43,203 nucleotides of DNA from IMG/VR virus record IMGVR_UViG_3300032220_002271, positions 1-43,203 of that record. One strand, written 5' to 3'. Positions 24,476 to 31,984 of this stretch are shown piece by piece (the stretch's first letter is position 1; every line of letters begins with the position of its first letter). The stretch comes from a virus. Position numbers and translations under genes: made by a program. Under the pieces are notes generated by a model. The model did not search any database. It had not been told where the DNA came from and worked only from the letters and a program-made list of their open reading frames with translations.

Positions 24476-24976
24476 TGGAGCTGACAATTTAGCGCTTGAC
24501 ATCTCTGCAGCCTTTTGCAAATTGACGGCCAGGACGTTTTTTGCAGCTGCATGGACGCGCTTGCGAAAGTCCCCCAGCACCAGGTAGAAGTGGCTGCGGC
24601 TGATGTTGAGTGCCGCCGCTGCAGTCTTGACCGGCGCGACGCGATGCACGTAATACAGGTCGAATACACGCTTGTCCAGGGCGTCGGGCTGACTGGAATA
24701 CGCGATGTGAAACGCTGCCAGCTCCGCACTGCAGAACGCGTCCGGGCCGTCAGATTTGAGCGCCCTGGTCCGAGATCCGCTGAGCTGGCCGAGGATGGAG
24801 CCCATATTCGACGGCGGCGCGTAAAACCGGCGTGTGGACTTCCAGGCGACCCAGCGCTCGCACAGGTTGTCGAGATCCTGCTGCTCTTGGCTCGCTTCTG
24901 GATCTGGGTCATGGTTCTGCGGTGCGGTGGCTGCCAGGCGCAGAGCATCAGGGTCATGAAGGTTGTTATCGGTCAC
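24461..24976 (-). CDS. HTH regulator, sigma-70 region-4-like (Q/RinA-type)
   Basis: 171-residue protein. Residues about 98-150 look like a region-4-type helix-turn-helix (LDKRVFDLYYVHRVAPVKTA, then ALNISRSHFYLVLGDFRKRV). The YYV..........L.ISR..FY pattern is seen in late-gene regulators and antiterminators of the Q and RinA type. The N-terminal 50 residues are acidic and probably disordered. It starts on the last base of the terminase gene and is followed by 13-bp repeats and a strong terminator, so it could control its own downstream operon. The alternative is a terminase-linked DNA-binding protein. Confidence 0.6.
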   Translation of the reverse strand: MTDNNLHDPDALRLAATAPQNHDPDPEASQEQQDLDNLCERWVAWKSTRRFYAPPSNMGSILGQLSGSRTRALKSDGPDAFCSAELAAFHIAYSSQPDALDKRVFDLYYVHRVAPVKTAAAALNISRSHFYLVLGDFRKRVHAAAKNVLAVNLQKAAEMSSAKLSAPDKTL

Positions 24977-27162
24977 TAGCGTATCCCTCTCGAAAGTATG
25001 CGACGCCCCACTGGAGGCCTATTGATGGCGGCTGCCACTGGTGCCGGGGCCAGTGGCGCAGGGGCTGGAGCAACCGGGGCAGGAGCTGCAGGCTCTTGTG
25101 CCGGGGGTTGCGGCGGCGGGGGTACAGACGCCTGTACGGTCTGCGCCGTAGGTTCAGGCTCTGTCGCGGGTATAGGTTCGGGCTCTACAGGCACGGCTGG
25201 CGCAATGTCGGCCATGGGAGCGGGATCTGGTGCAGGGGCCAGCACAGGGACGGAAACGGGCGCAGGCTGAGGAGCAACAGCAAACAGATCAAGATTGGCC
25301 GGGATCAGCCTGTCACGCAGGCGCTTCCAGTCCAGCGCAGACCACTTGTGCAGGCCGAGCTGGTGCGCCAAAGCCAAGTTGTAGACGGACACGTCCCAGG
25401 CCTCATTACGCGCGCCGTTCGGCTTGACCCACTCGCGCACCGGGCGGCCCTTTCGCCATTTCGTATGGGGCTGCTCCACGACCATCATGTCGAACCACTC
25501 AGGCGGCAAATCTTCGTGGAAGTGCATTGCACCGCCGCCCTCAGTGAGCAGCATGCGATTGCTGAGCCAGTCCTTGGCGACGTCAGTGCCGACCGTCCAC
25601 AGTTCCACGCCTCCCTTGACTTTCTCACCGCCCCAATCAATGTCCACCTTGCTAGGCGCGCTGCCCATGATGGGGCGATTGGGACGACTGGAGCCGTGAA
25701 GCACCACGCAGTTGAGCGCCCTGCGCGCCTGGCCGTAGTTGTAGACGTCCTGGGTGTTGGCACCGCCCGAGTCAATGCCGTAGGCACTCAACATGATGGG
25801 CCTGCCGCTGGCATGAAGCAGCGGAGTGCGGCGGATCGTGTCCAGCCGTTGCCAGACGCTGCCTGGGACATCAGCGCTTTCCGTGGGCGAGCCATTGAGC
25901 ACGATGTAATCGATCACCCAGTGCTCCAAACCAGGCCCCCAGGCCTCGATTTGAACTTCCAGGCGATTGGGCTGCGTATCCACCGCCATGGTCGCCACCA
26001 GTGCAGCATCGGGCAGCACGCGCAGGGGGTAGTCTTCGGCGCGACGGCGCAACTGCTCGGCTGTGGTGGTCGATTCGCTATTCTTGTAGCTGAGGCCTAG
26101 ACGCGTGTTGTAGAACACCTGCATGGCTTCGTGATCACCACGCTTCACCCGGTCGCGCGCCCGGGCCAGCTGACGGGCCAGAGCCAGCCAGGTAATGGCA
26201 CCAATCGGCATGTAGAAGGCCGACAGTGTGAAGCTGACAGTTTCTCCATCGCCCTTGGCAGTCGCCACCCAGCGCGCCTGGCCTCCTGCAGCTTCATCCG
26301 GAAGCATGGTGACCTTGTGGCGTTCATCTATATCCGCACCACATTCTGGGCAAACAAACCAGGCTCGATCCATGAAGCCGGTTTCTTCATCCCGCGCATA
26401 TTTGAAGTTCTCCAGCTCCAGGGAGTGCAGATGCCCGCAGTCATCATGCGGGCACGGAACAAAGTACTTTTCCTTGGTGCCCATTTCATAGAGGGTGTCG
26501 ATCTTGGAAAAGCCTTCAATGCCGGGGCTGGAGGTGTACAGGAACTTGCAATCGTTGGCGTATTGCGTGGCGCGGGCCTCGGCCAGCTCGACCGGATCGC
26601 CCTCCCCGTCGACATCGAGATCCAGACGGTCGATTTCGTCTATGTAGATGTAGGGCGCGGAGACTTCTGCCAAGTTGGCCGCAGAGCCTGCGGTATTCAT
26701 GTACAGCGTCGCATCACCCAGAAAGTCCTTGGCCTGGGTGGTGTTGCGAGAATCGCGGCTCTTGGCTGCTGCAACACGTTCGCGCAGCTCCGGCACGCTG
26801 CGGATCATCGTGGAAACGCGCGCTGAAAAGCGCTTGACCAGGGTGTCTGTCGGCTCAAGCGCGAGGATATTGCGCGGCCTACGGTGCATCAGCGAGCCAA
26901 TCCAATTCAAGGCCGTCTGAGTCTTGAACATCTGCGAGGCGACCTTAGCCACCACGCGCTTTGCAGGATGGGAGGGCGACAGCACCTGGTGCACACGCCT
27001 GGCGGGATAGCTGCGATCAAACCGGAATGGACCAGGCTGCGGGCCGCTCTTCGGCAAGACCATGTACTGCTCTGCCCACTCATCGCAACGCAGCTCAGGG
27101 TCAGGCCTTGAAGCCTCGATTGCGGCCTCCAGCATGAGCGTGTAACCGTCCGCAAGATTCAT
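24976..27162 (-). CDS. terminase large subunit (lambda gpA family)
   Basis: 728-residue packaging ATPase and cos nuclease. A gpA-type core is visible: WAEQYMVLPKSGPQPGPFRF near the N-terminus, a degenerate Walker A in KVASQMFKTQTALN (about residue 93), Walker B YIYIDEIDR (about residue 176), a Cys cluster (CPHDDCGH and CPECGAD) and nuclease-region residues near VATMAVDTQPNRLEVQIEAW. Compared with the roughly 640 residues of lambda gpA, it has an extra Pro/Ala/Glu-rich tail of about 90 residues. The tail contains an inverted copy of the 16-bp repeat (25122-25137). The start overlaps the small subunit stop. Confidence 0.92.
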   Translation of the reverse strand: MNLADGYTLMLEAAIEASRPDPELRCDEWAEQYMVLPKSGPQPGPFRFDRSYPARRVHQVLSPSHPAKRVVAKVASQMFKTQTALNWIGSLMHRRPRNILALEPTDTLVKRFSARVSTMIRSVPELRERVAAAKSRDSRNTTQAKDFLGDATLYMNTAGSAANLAEVSAPYIYIDEIDRLDLDVDGEGDPVELAEARATQYANDCKFLYTSSPGIEGFSKIDTLYEMGTKEKYFVPCPHDDCGHLHSLELENFKYARDEETGFMDRAWFVCPECGADIDERHKVTMLPDEAAGGQARWVATAKGDGETVSFTLSAFYMPIGAITWLALARQLARARDRVKRGDHEAMQVFYNTRLGLSYKNSESTTTAEQLRRRAEDYPLRVLPDAALVATMAVDTQPNRLEVQIEAWGPGLEHWVIDYIVLNGSPTESADVPGSVWQRLDTIRRTPLLHASGRPIMLSAYGIDSGGANTQDVYNYGQARRALNCVVLHGSSRPNRPIMGSAPSKVDIDWGGEKVKGGVELWTVGTDVAKDWLSNRMLLTEGGGAMHFHEDLPPEWFDMMVVEQPHTKWRKGRPVREWVKPNGARNEAWDVSVYNLALAHQLGLHKWSALDWKRLRDRLIPANLDLFAVAPQPAPVSVPVLAPAPDPAPMADIAPAVPVEPEPIPATEPEPTAQTVQASVPPPPQPPAQEPAAPAPVAPAPAPLAPAPVAAAINRPPVGRRILSRGIR
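25122..25137. repeat. 16-bp repeat GTACAGACGCCTGTAC, copy 2
   Basis: Second exact copy, within the Pro/Ala-rich 3' part of the terminase gene. Because that gene is on the minus strand, this copy is inverted relative to its host gene and is read as VQASV. Confidence 0.75.
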
Positions 27163-27734
27163 TTTGCCTCCGGGGTGATGGGCAGCAATGCCTGCAGCCG
27201 CTTTTCTGCGATCTCGAAGGCCTTGCGCAGCTCTTCGCGGAATACGTGCTCGATCTCACGGGTGTCAGCCAGGCCGATGACGCGCGGAGCGGCGCGCTGG
27301 GGCGCATTCATGACGTCATCACGCAAAGCACGAAAGGCGTCGAAGGTGCCGCGACGGGCGGCGCTTTTGTCCACCAGCAGGCCGGCATCCTTGGCGTTTT
27401 CACGCTCCTCGCGCTCCACCGCCGCCATTTCACGGCGCACGCGCAGGGCCTGGTAGTCATCCTTGGCGGTAGAAGCCGAATCCGGGGCCTGTGGCGCGTT
27501 ATTTGCGGCCTGGGGTGCATCGCCCATGCCTTCCACCTGTTCGCTCGCTGGGCGGCCCGCATCGGCCCGAGCGCGGGTGTTCTGAGCCCATTGGATATCG
27601 GCCACTGCCGGGTCGATCTTTCCATCGATCAGGGTGATGCGGCCTTCTTTCACTGCCTTCGCTACTGCGGACTTGGCGACGCCACGGCGGCGGGCGTATT
27701 CCGCCTGCGAGATGAGATTGATTCGACCGTTCAC
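27159..27734 (-). CDS. terminase small subunit (Nu1-like)
   Basis: 191-residue DNA-recognition subunit of the packaging terminase. The N-terminal winged-HTH-type segment (ISQAEYARRRGVAKSAVAKA) fits Nu1-like proteins. The middle is Ala/Gln-rich and the C-terminus (VFREELRKAFEIAEKRLQAL) would contact the large subunit. The start is a GTG at 27734 that overlaps the stop of a 59-codon upstream ORF (GTGA), which suggests coupled translation. The end overlaps the large subunit by four bases. Confidence 0.85.
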   Translation of the reverse strand: MNGRINLISQAEYARRRGVAKSAVAKAVKEGRITLIDGKIDPAVADIQWAQNTRARADAGRPASEQVEGMGDAPQAANNAPQAPDSASTAKDDYQALRVRREMAAVEREERENAKDAGLLVDKSAARRGTFDAFRALRDDVMNAPQRAAPRVIGLADTREIEHVFREELRKAFEIAEKRLQALLPITPEAK

Positions 27735-27910
27735 TTTGCCTCCCTGCGTTCACCACTTCGTTCACTTTTCCCCAGACCGTCGACTAGCGTCCGCGCGGGG
27801 GCCGAATTACCCTCATGAATCCATGCGGCAGGAGTACCTACAAGGGGGGTAGACAACGCCGCTACCACGGAGCCGGCTGTCATGGCCGTCGCGATCTGGG
27901 TCAGTTCCAT
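27731..27910 (-). CDS. unlisted 59-aa ORF coupled to terminase
   Basis: Reading the minus strand from the ATG at 27910 gives 59 codons, beginning MELTQIATAMTAGSVVAALS and ending in ERREAK. Its TGA stop overlaps the GTG start of the small terminase by four bases (GTGA), as in other coupled pairs in this phage. An AAGGAAAGAGAG ribosome site precedes the ATG. The first half is weakly hydrophobic and the rest is charged. No family recognised. It is the first gene of the late operon next to the origin-like array. Confidence 0.55.
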   Translation of the reverse strand: MELTQIATAMTAGSVVAALSTPLVGTPAAWIHEGNSAPARTLVDGLGKSERSGERREAK

Positions 27911-27916
27911 CTCTCT

Positions 27917-27945
27917 TTCCTTTTCTTTTTTAATAAATAAACAAA
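27917..27945. other. AT-rich stretch next to the iteron array
   Basis: A pyrimidine tract followed by TTTTTTAATAAATAAACAAA stands out against the GC-rich surroundings. It lies immediately left of the GTTAC iterons, so it could be a DNA unwinding element. The minus-strand sequence could also serve as part of the late promoter and ribosome site for the 59-codon ORF. Confidence 0.5.
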
Positions 27946-28173
27946 GTGGTTACAGCGTTACGGGCGCGCGTAACCACACAACCCGCACCACGCCTAGCTT
28001 GTTACGACGTTACGACGTTACGCATGTATCGCTCCCGCACACGCACCCATGTGTGTGCGCATCTGCGCACGCCTGCACATACCTACGCGCAGTGGTCGTA
28101 ACGGCGTAACCTCGTAACAAACCGCGCCAGTGCTGGGTTTGCGTGTTACGGCCTGCTGTAACGCTGTAACCAT
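27946..28173. other. putative replication origin: dyad array of GTTAC iterons
   Basis: Twelve GTTAC/GTAAC pentamers. Forward copies start at 27949, 27957, 28001, 28009, 28017 and 28145; reverse copies (GTAAC) start at 27970, 28098, 28106, 28114, 28158 and 28166. Within clusters they repeat every 8 bp. All six pairs mirror exactly around 28059.5, so arms 27947-28022 and 28097-28172 form an imperfect inverted repeat. The 74-bp centre contains alternating purine-pyrimidine CACACG/GTGTGTGCGC sequence. It is non-coding, lies beside an AT-rich stretch and follows the helicase gene. P4-type primase-helicases bind comparable iterons at ori/crr; the origin role here is inferred. Confidence 0.75.
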
Positions 28174-28189
28174 TCATCGAGTCCATGCC

Positions 28190-29857
28190 TTATTCATTCC
28201 CCTCTGCTGCAGCAGAATCAGGGGCCGGGGAGCCAGCTCCATAGCCCAGGTACTTGCGCAGCTCGCCCTCGAACGACTCCACGGCCTTGGTGGCCCACGC
28301 GCCCTCGGTCATCTTGCTTTGGCCCTCACCTAAGACAGGCTCAGCCACCAACAGCATGCGATGGGACTTTCTTGCCGCCCCCGGCTGCGCCACGTTCATG
28401 ACCTTGATCCGCGCTGGTGAGTTCATCGTGTCTGAGAAACGCGTGAGAGTGCTTGAGAACTTCGTTTCGTTATCTGGAAACCGCTCCCCTGTGCGTTGGC
28501 ACCATTTGATGTAAGCCCGATAGGCCTGAGAGCGCGAGCATGAGCGATACGGCAGATCCAGCTCGCCATCAGACCATTCAGCCCAGAATCGCTCAGGACT
28601 CTTGCGATTGAGGCCGATCAGGTTGCCCTTGGCCTCGGTCATGGGCGGCTTGGTGTAAGGGCTGAATCCATCCAAGGGATATGTCAGCAGGTACTCATAG
28701 AAGGCCTCAACCCCGCCGTTGTCACGCCACTCGCCCAGGTCGATGTAGTACTGATCCTCTTTGGCCTTGGGCGTGTACACGACCAGGTAGCGCCGGTCCG
28801 TGTTGTCGAGGGCCAAAGGCTGCGTTTCATTCGAGAGAAACACGATATTCATGTGGTTCTTCTCTTCGCGCCGGATCTGGTGCTTGGAGTTGATCTGCAC
28901 CGTGGGCGAGGTGATCAAGGCCTTGAGCCGGTTCTTGTTGTGCACCAGCTCGGACCGGCTCATGATTTCGTCGCCCACCACAAACTGCTTGCAGCTGCGC
29001 CAGTCATTGAACTTGTCCTCAAGCTCATCCTGACCAACGATGCTGGCGTATTTGCCGTAGATCTGCACCACGGTCTCAAACAGAAAGTTCTTTCCCGCAC
29101 CTTCATCGCCATGCATCACCACGGACGATCGCATCTTGGCCCCAGGGTGCTGCAGTGGGTATGCCAGCCAGCGGATAAGCCACTCCATCACCAGGCCGGT
29201 CTCGGTCTCATCAGACGTGGCCCGACTTACCAAGAACTTGATCAAGTCGAGCATGGGCTGGACGTTGCCCTTCTTCGGCACCATCGCCATGCCCTCATAC
29301 ATGTTGATGACGCGATCGGTGTCGCACTTCATCGTCGGATCGAACACCAGCTCGTCGGCGCGTATCGTGCGGCGCTTCTCGCTGGCCTTCCACATCGCCA
29401 CCAACTGGCTGCCGTGGGCGTGCCCCATGTTGCTGATCTTCATGATCATGCGCTCGGAGTCATCCCAGACCGTGTCTGTGCCATAGAGCAGAGCGAAGTT
29501 TTCAACCAGATGGTTGAACTTGCCCCAGTCGATGGTTTTCTCCTTCTTACGGCCCTGTACGGGCTTCTCAGCGGTATCGCCGGCACCCTCCTCGCTCCCC
29601 CCATCCCCTTTGGTGCGCGCAGTAGCGCGCTTCTTCGGGGGGGCGGGGGGCGGGGGTGCGCCGGCCTCTGCCGGCACTCGCACCCCTGCTTGAAAGTCAA
29701 CGCGCACAACTGAGCCTGCTGCAGATTCGCCCGCAGCAGGAGACCCATCCAGCGACGCATTCGCGTCGGGGGCAGGCAACGCCTGCGACTCTTCGGTCGC
29801 AGGCGGCGGTGGCGCAAGCGCTCCGCCATCATTCAACTCTGTATCGTTATCGGCCAT
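28190..29857 (-). CDS. SF3 replicative helicase (DUF5906-like primase-helicase)
   Basis: 555-residue replication protein. The N-terminal 100 residues are Pro/Ala-rich and probably disordered. The helicase part has Walker A GDEGAGKN (about residue 250), Walker B FVVGDE (about residue 292), a sensor-type IVFLSN (motif C) and an Arg-finger region DNTDRRY. It would unwind DNA as a hexamer at the phage origin. The iteron array lies 17 bases past its stop codon. The start overlaps the end of the Toprim gene by 11 bases. A shortened, motif-less relative is encoded at 34810-35448. Confidence 0.88.
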   Translation of the reverse strand: MADNDTELNDGGALAPPPPATEESQALPAPDANASLDGSPAAGESAAGSVVRVDFQAGVRVPAEAGAPPPPAPPKKRATARTKGDGGSEEGAGDTAEKPVQGRKKEKTIDWGKFNHLVENFALLYGTDTVWDDSERMIMKISNMGHAHGSQLVAMWKASEKRRTIRADELVFDPTMKCDTDRVINMYEGMAMVPKKGNVQPMLDLIKFLVSRATSDETETGLVMEWLIRWLAYPLQHPGAKMRSSVVMHGDEGAGKNFLFETVVQIYGKYASIVGQDELEDKFNDWRSCKQFVVGDEIMSRSELVHNKNRLKALITSPTVQINSKHQIRREEKNHMNIVFLSNETQPLALDNTDRRYLVVYTPKAKEDQYYIDLGEWRDNGGVEAFYEYLLTYPLDGFSPYTKPPMTEAKGNLIGLNRKSPERFWAEWSDGELDLPYRSCSRSQAYRAYIKWCQRTGERFPDNETKFSSTLTRFSDTMNSPARIKVMNVAQPGAARKSHRMLLVAEPVLGEGQSKMTEGAWATKAVESFEGELRKYLGYGAGSPAPDSAAAEGNE

Positions 29858-30917
29858 GGTGCTTGGTTATTTCCTGAATCACGCCCATCAGCTGGTCGCT
29901 CACCGCGCCCAGCCCCTCCAGGACATGCAGGTCGTTAAAGTCCGTGTCCTTGGGACCACGGTTCGTGGGAAAAATGGGCCAGACGAAGTCGCAGCGCTCC
30001 GTCTTGCGGGCCACGGCCTTTGCAGCCGTGCGACCGGGGTTATTCAGCTGGCCGGTGCGCTTGTCGCGCGTGAGGTAGTCGTCATCGGCCAGGATCAGCA
30101 TGCGCACATCGGGATACAGCTCGCGCAGCAGCGGCACCACATGGGCCAGGTTGCCGGCGTCCATAGCCACGAAAACGGGCCAGGCGTAGGCTGTGGCGCG
30201 GCGGGCCGTGCCGCCCGTGGCATAGCCCTCCACCACTAGCATGAGCGCCGTGTCGGCCTCGATCTCACCCAGGCGAATGCAGCAGCCTGGCTTGTCAAAC
30301 TGGCGCAGGTAAATCTTGGAGCCGTCGGGCTTGATGAACTGCACGCCGCGCATCGCCTCGGCGCGCGGCATGTCATAGCGCATCAGCGGCAGCACCAGCG
30401 TGCCGGCAGGCAGCGTCCAGACCGTGTCATCCTCGCCCCTGCGCTTGGCGGGCCAGCGCAGCGTCAGGCTCTGATCGAGCATGCGGCAGGTCTCTCCGAT
30501 GACCTGCTTGCGCTCCAGGTAGGGCGTGGTCTGCGTGGGTACGGCCTTGCGCCAGATCGTCAGGGCGTCTGCACTGGCGTTCGCAATCTCCTTGGCGCGC
30601 TCGATGGCGGCTGCAGCCTTCTTGGCTTCGCGTTCCGCCTTCATGCGGGCGCGCTCCTCCTCGCCCAGCTCGGCCCAATCCACAATCACGTTGCGCCAAT
30701 CACCGCCAGCGCGGTATGTGCCAAACGTACCCGTAACCCACTTCTTGGTGGAATCCTTGGGCTGGAACAGATATAGCTTGTACCAGTCCTTGCCACCCTT
30801 GCCGCATGTCACGCGCTTGCCGCAGTCGATCTTGTAGGGCAGTTGGGCGAGATCCTTATCGCGCAGCTCGATGCCGAACAGCTCCATCTGACTAAGCACG
30901 TCCTGGTAGTTCTCCAT
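29847..30917 (-). CDS. Toprim-domain primase
   Basis: 356-residue protein starting MENYQDVLSQMELFGIELRD; I chose the ATG at 30917, which shares a base with the preceding stop (TGATG). The N-terminal part contains CGKRVTCGKGGKDWYKLYLF, resembling the zinc/primase N-region, then a Lys/Ala-rich helix. The C-terminal half has Toprim signatures: LMLVVEGYATGG (catalytic Glu) and MLILADDDYL (Asp pair). It would make RNA primers together with the downstream SF3 helicase; in many phages these two activities are joined in one protein. No separate zinc-finger protein is visible. Confidence 0.85.
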   Translation of the reverse strand: MENYQDVLSQMELFGIELRDKDLAQLPYKIDCGKRVTCGKGGKDWYKLYLFQPKDSTKKWVTGTFGTYRAGGDWRNVIVDWAELGEEERARMKAEREAKKAAAAIERAKEIANASADALTIWRKAVPTQTTPYLERKQVIGETCRMLDQSLTLRWPAKRRGEDDTVWTLPAGTLVLPLMRYDMPRAEAMRGVQFIKPDGSKIYLRQFDKPGCCIRLGEIEADTALMLVVEGYATGGTARRATAYAWPVFVAMDAGNLAHVVPLLRELYPDVRMLILADDDYLTRDKRTGQLNNPGRTAAKAVARKTERCDFVWPIFPTNRGPKDTDFNDLHVLEGLGAVSDQLMGVIQEITKHHGR

Positions 30918-31315
30918 CAGACCACCCCACCCTGCTGGCCGGCCTGCTGCAAGCGCTGGGCCTGCTCCATCAGATCCTGCAGCTTGGGCACCAACAGGCT
31001 GATCTGCGCCGTCAGCACCGCCGCCTCGGACACCGGCGCGATCGGCACGGGTGCCTGGTAGCCGGCCTGGCGCATCCACCAGGTTGCAAAGCCATGAAAG
31101 CCAGCCTCACGCGACATACGCATCAGCATCAACACCTGCGAGGGCGTCAGGCGCTCAGCGCGGGCCGGGTTCAGGGCATCCATCAGGTAGCGCGCAGCAG
31201 CGTCGACAGACTTGTCGGGGAACATCTGTGGCCCCACCTTTTTAGGCCCACCCGCATGGCGCACCGCCTCCCGCGCTGCGTCTAGTTCGTCTTCGTAATC
31301 CAGGCCGATTTCCAT
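30917..31315 (-). CDS. CII-like regulatory / replication accessory protein
   Basis: 132-residue protein, first gene of the leftward replication operon. The segment AAREAVRHAGGPKKVGPQMF and the next 40 residues (ARYLMDALNPARAERLTPSQ, VLMLMRMSREAGFHGFATWW) fit the HTH-like pattern of the phage CII (CP76) family. The C-terminus is a Gln/Leu-rich helix. It may regulate transcription or load replication proteins. AGGAGGG precedes the ATG at 31315; the stop is coupled to the primase start. TTCCGA repeats lie 30-60 bases upstream. Confidence 0.6.
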   Translation of the reverse strand: MEIGLDYEDELDAAREAVRHAGGPKKVGPQMFPDKSVDAAARYLMDALNPARAERLTPSQVLMLMRMSREAGFHGFATWWMRQAGYQAPVPIAPVSEAAVLTAQISLLVPKLQDLMEQAQRLQQAGQQGGVV

Positions 31316-31346
31316 CGTTTAGCCCTCCTGTAAGTGAGCGCTGACA

Positions 31347-31376
31347 GGTTCCGACGGGTTCCGATTTTGTCGGAAC
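31347..31376. repeat. TTCCGA cluster 1 (operator-like)
   Basis: TTCCGA at 31349-31354 and 31359-31364, then its complement TCGGAA at 31370-31375, spaced by about one helical turn. It lies 30-60 bases upstream of the CII-like gene. The 30-base block is repeated almost exactly at 31494-31523. Confidence 0.7.
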
Positions 31377-31390
31377 ACCCACGAAATGCC

Positions 31391-31451
31391 CGCAAACGCA
31401 AGCTGCAAGCCGAACACGACGCAAAAAGGCATAGCAAAACCTGCGTTTGCG
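31391..31451. repeat. 10-bp inverted repeat between the TTCCGA clusters
   Basis: CGCAAACGCA at 31391-31400 and its exact complement TGCGTTTGCG at 31442-31451, 41 bases apart. It lies within the control region between the leftward replication operon and the immunity genes. It may be a protein binding pair or an RNA stem. Confidence 0.55.
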
Positions 31452-31493
31452 TCACGAAAAATGGGGCTCAAAATCCGGGCTCTATAGGCAAAG

Positions 31494-31532
31494 GGTTCCG
31501 ACGCGTTCCGATTTTTTCGGAACGTGTCGGAA
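31494..31532. repeat. TTCCGA cluster 2: 16-bp-arm palindrome
   Basis: Two TTCCGA (31496, 31506) and two TCGGAA (31517, 31527), each pair 10 bp apart, build a palindrome with 16-base arms (31496-31511 and 31517-31532), one mismatch and a TTTTT loop. The first 30 bases repeat cluster 1. Repressor operators or a structured RNA are both possible. Confidence 0.72.
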
Positions 31533-31594
31533 TGACTTTCCGTTGCAGCGGGGCAAAACTTCGCCCCATGCACACCAACCCGAGTGATCCACGC

Positions 31595-31631
31595 AAAAAA
31601 ACCGCCACCAGGCACTGCTGCCTGGTGACGG
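31595..31631 (-). terminator. tR1-like terminator ahead of the replication operon
   Basis: On the minus strand a 13-bp stem with one mismatch (core CACCAGGCA with TGCCTGGTG, 31606-31627) is followed by seven T residues (31601-31595). It lies downstream of the Cro/YdaS-like gene and upstream of the replication genes, so leftward transcripts must pass it to express replication functions. Confidence 0.8.
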
Positions 31632-31638
31632 ACAATGC

Positions 31639-31662
31639 CCTCGGGGGCACTACGCCCCGAGG
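31639..31662. other. 8-bp GC hairpin upstream of small plus-strand ORF
   Basis: CCTCGGGG (31639-31646) and CCCCGAGG (31655-31662) form a perfect stem with an 8-base loop. No T-run follows on either strand. It lies eight bases from the terminator at 31595-31631 and 30 bases before the TTG start at 31692. Confidence 0.5.
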
Positions 31663-31691
31663 TACCCACGAAATCAAAACCGGAGCAACCC

Positions 31692-31919
31692 TTGAGCAAC
31701 GAAACCCAAATGCCCTTGAACGCCGAATCAATGAACGCCATCGTCAACGCCCTCGGTGCCCTGGTGTTCGCAACCGTGCGACAACTGCCCGAAGAAAAGC
31801 AAGCAGCCTTTGCCAGCGACCTGGCGCGCCTGGCGAAGCTGGAAGAGAAGCGCGGCGACCTGGCGACCGAGACACTGCTGCTCGATCTGCACAGGGCGGC
31901 AACGGCTGCTGCAAGCTAG
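31692..31919 (+). CDS. small helical protein in immunity region
   Basis: 75-residue protein. I propose a TTG start at 31692 because GGAG (31682-31685) lies six bases before it; an ATG at 31635 has no ribosome site and lies inside hairpins. The sequence (SMNAIVNALGALVFATVRQL, then EEKQAAFASDLARLAKLEEK) reads as amphipathic helices. It is transcribed against the Cro/YdaS-like gene and its terminator. No family recognised; small size and place suggest a regulator or an antisense-coupled gene. Confidence 0.5.
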   Translation: MSNETQMPLNAESMNAIVNALGALVFATVRQLPEEKQAAFASDLARLAKLEEKRGDLATETLLLDLHRAATAAAS

Positions 31920-31984
31920 CTGCAGGCACAGCCACAACAAAACGCCTGGACAGGCTCCAGGCGGCGAATCGAGCTTCCAGATCG

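Noticed and set aside
27946-28173. CRISPR-like array
   Set aside because: Repeats are only five bases, occur in both orientations and have no regular spacers; the mirrored layout fits an origin.
31319-31747. 142-codon minus-strand frame across the control region
   Set aside because: It runs through the palindromes and the terminator, has no ribosome site and no protein-like pattern; the region is better explained as regulatory DNA.
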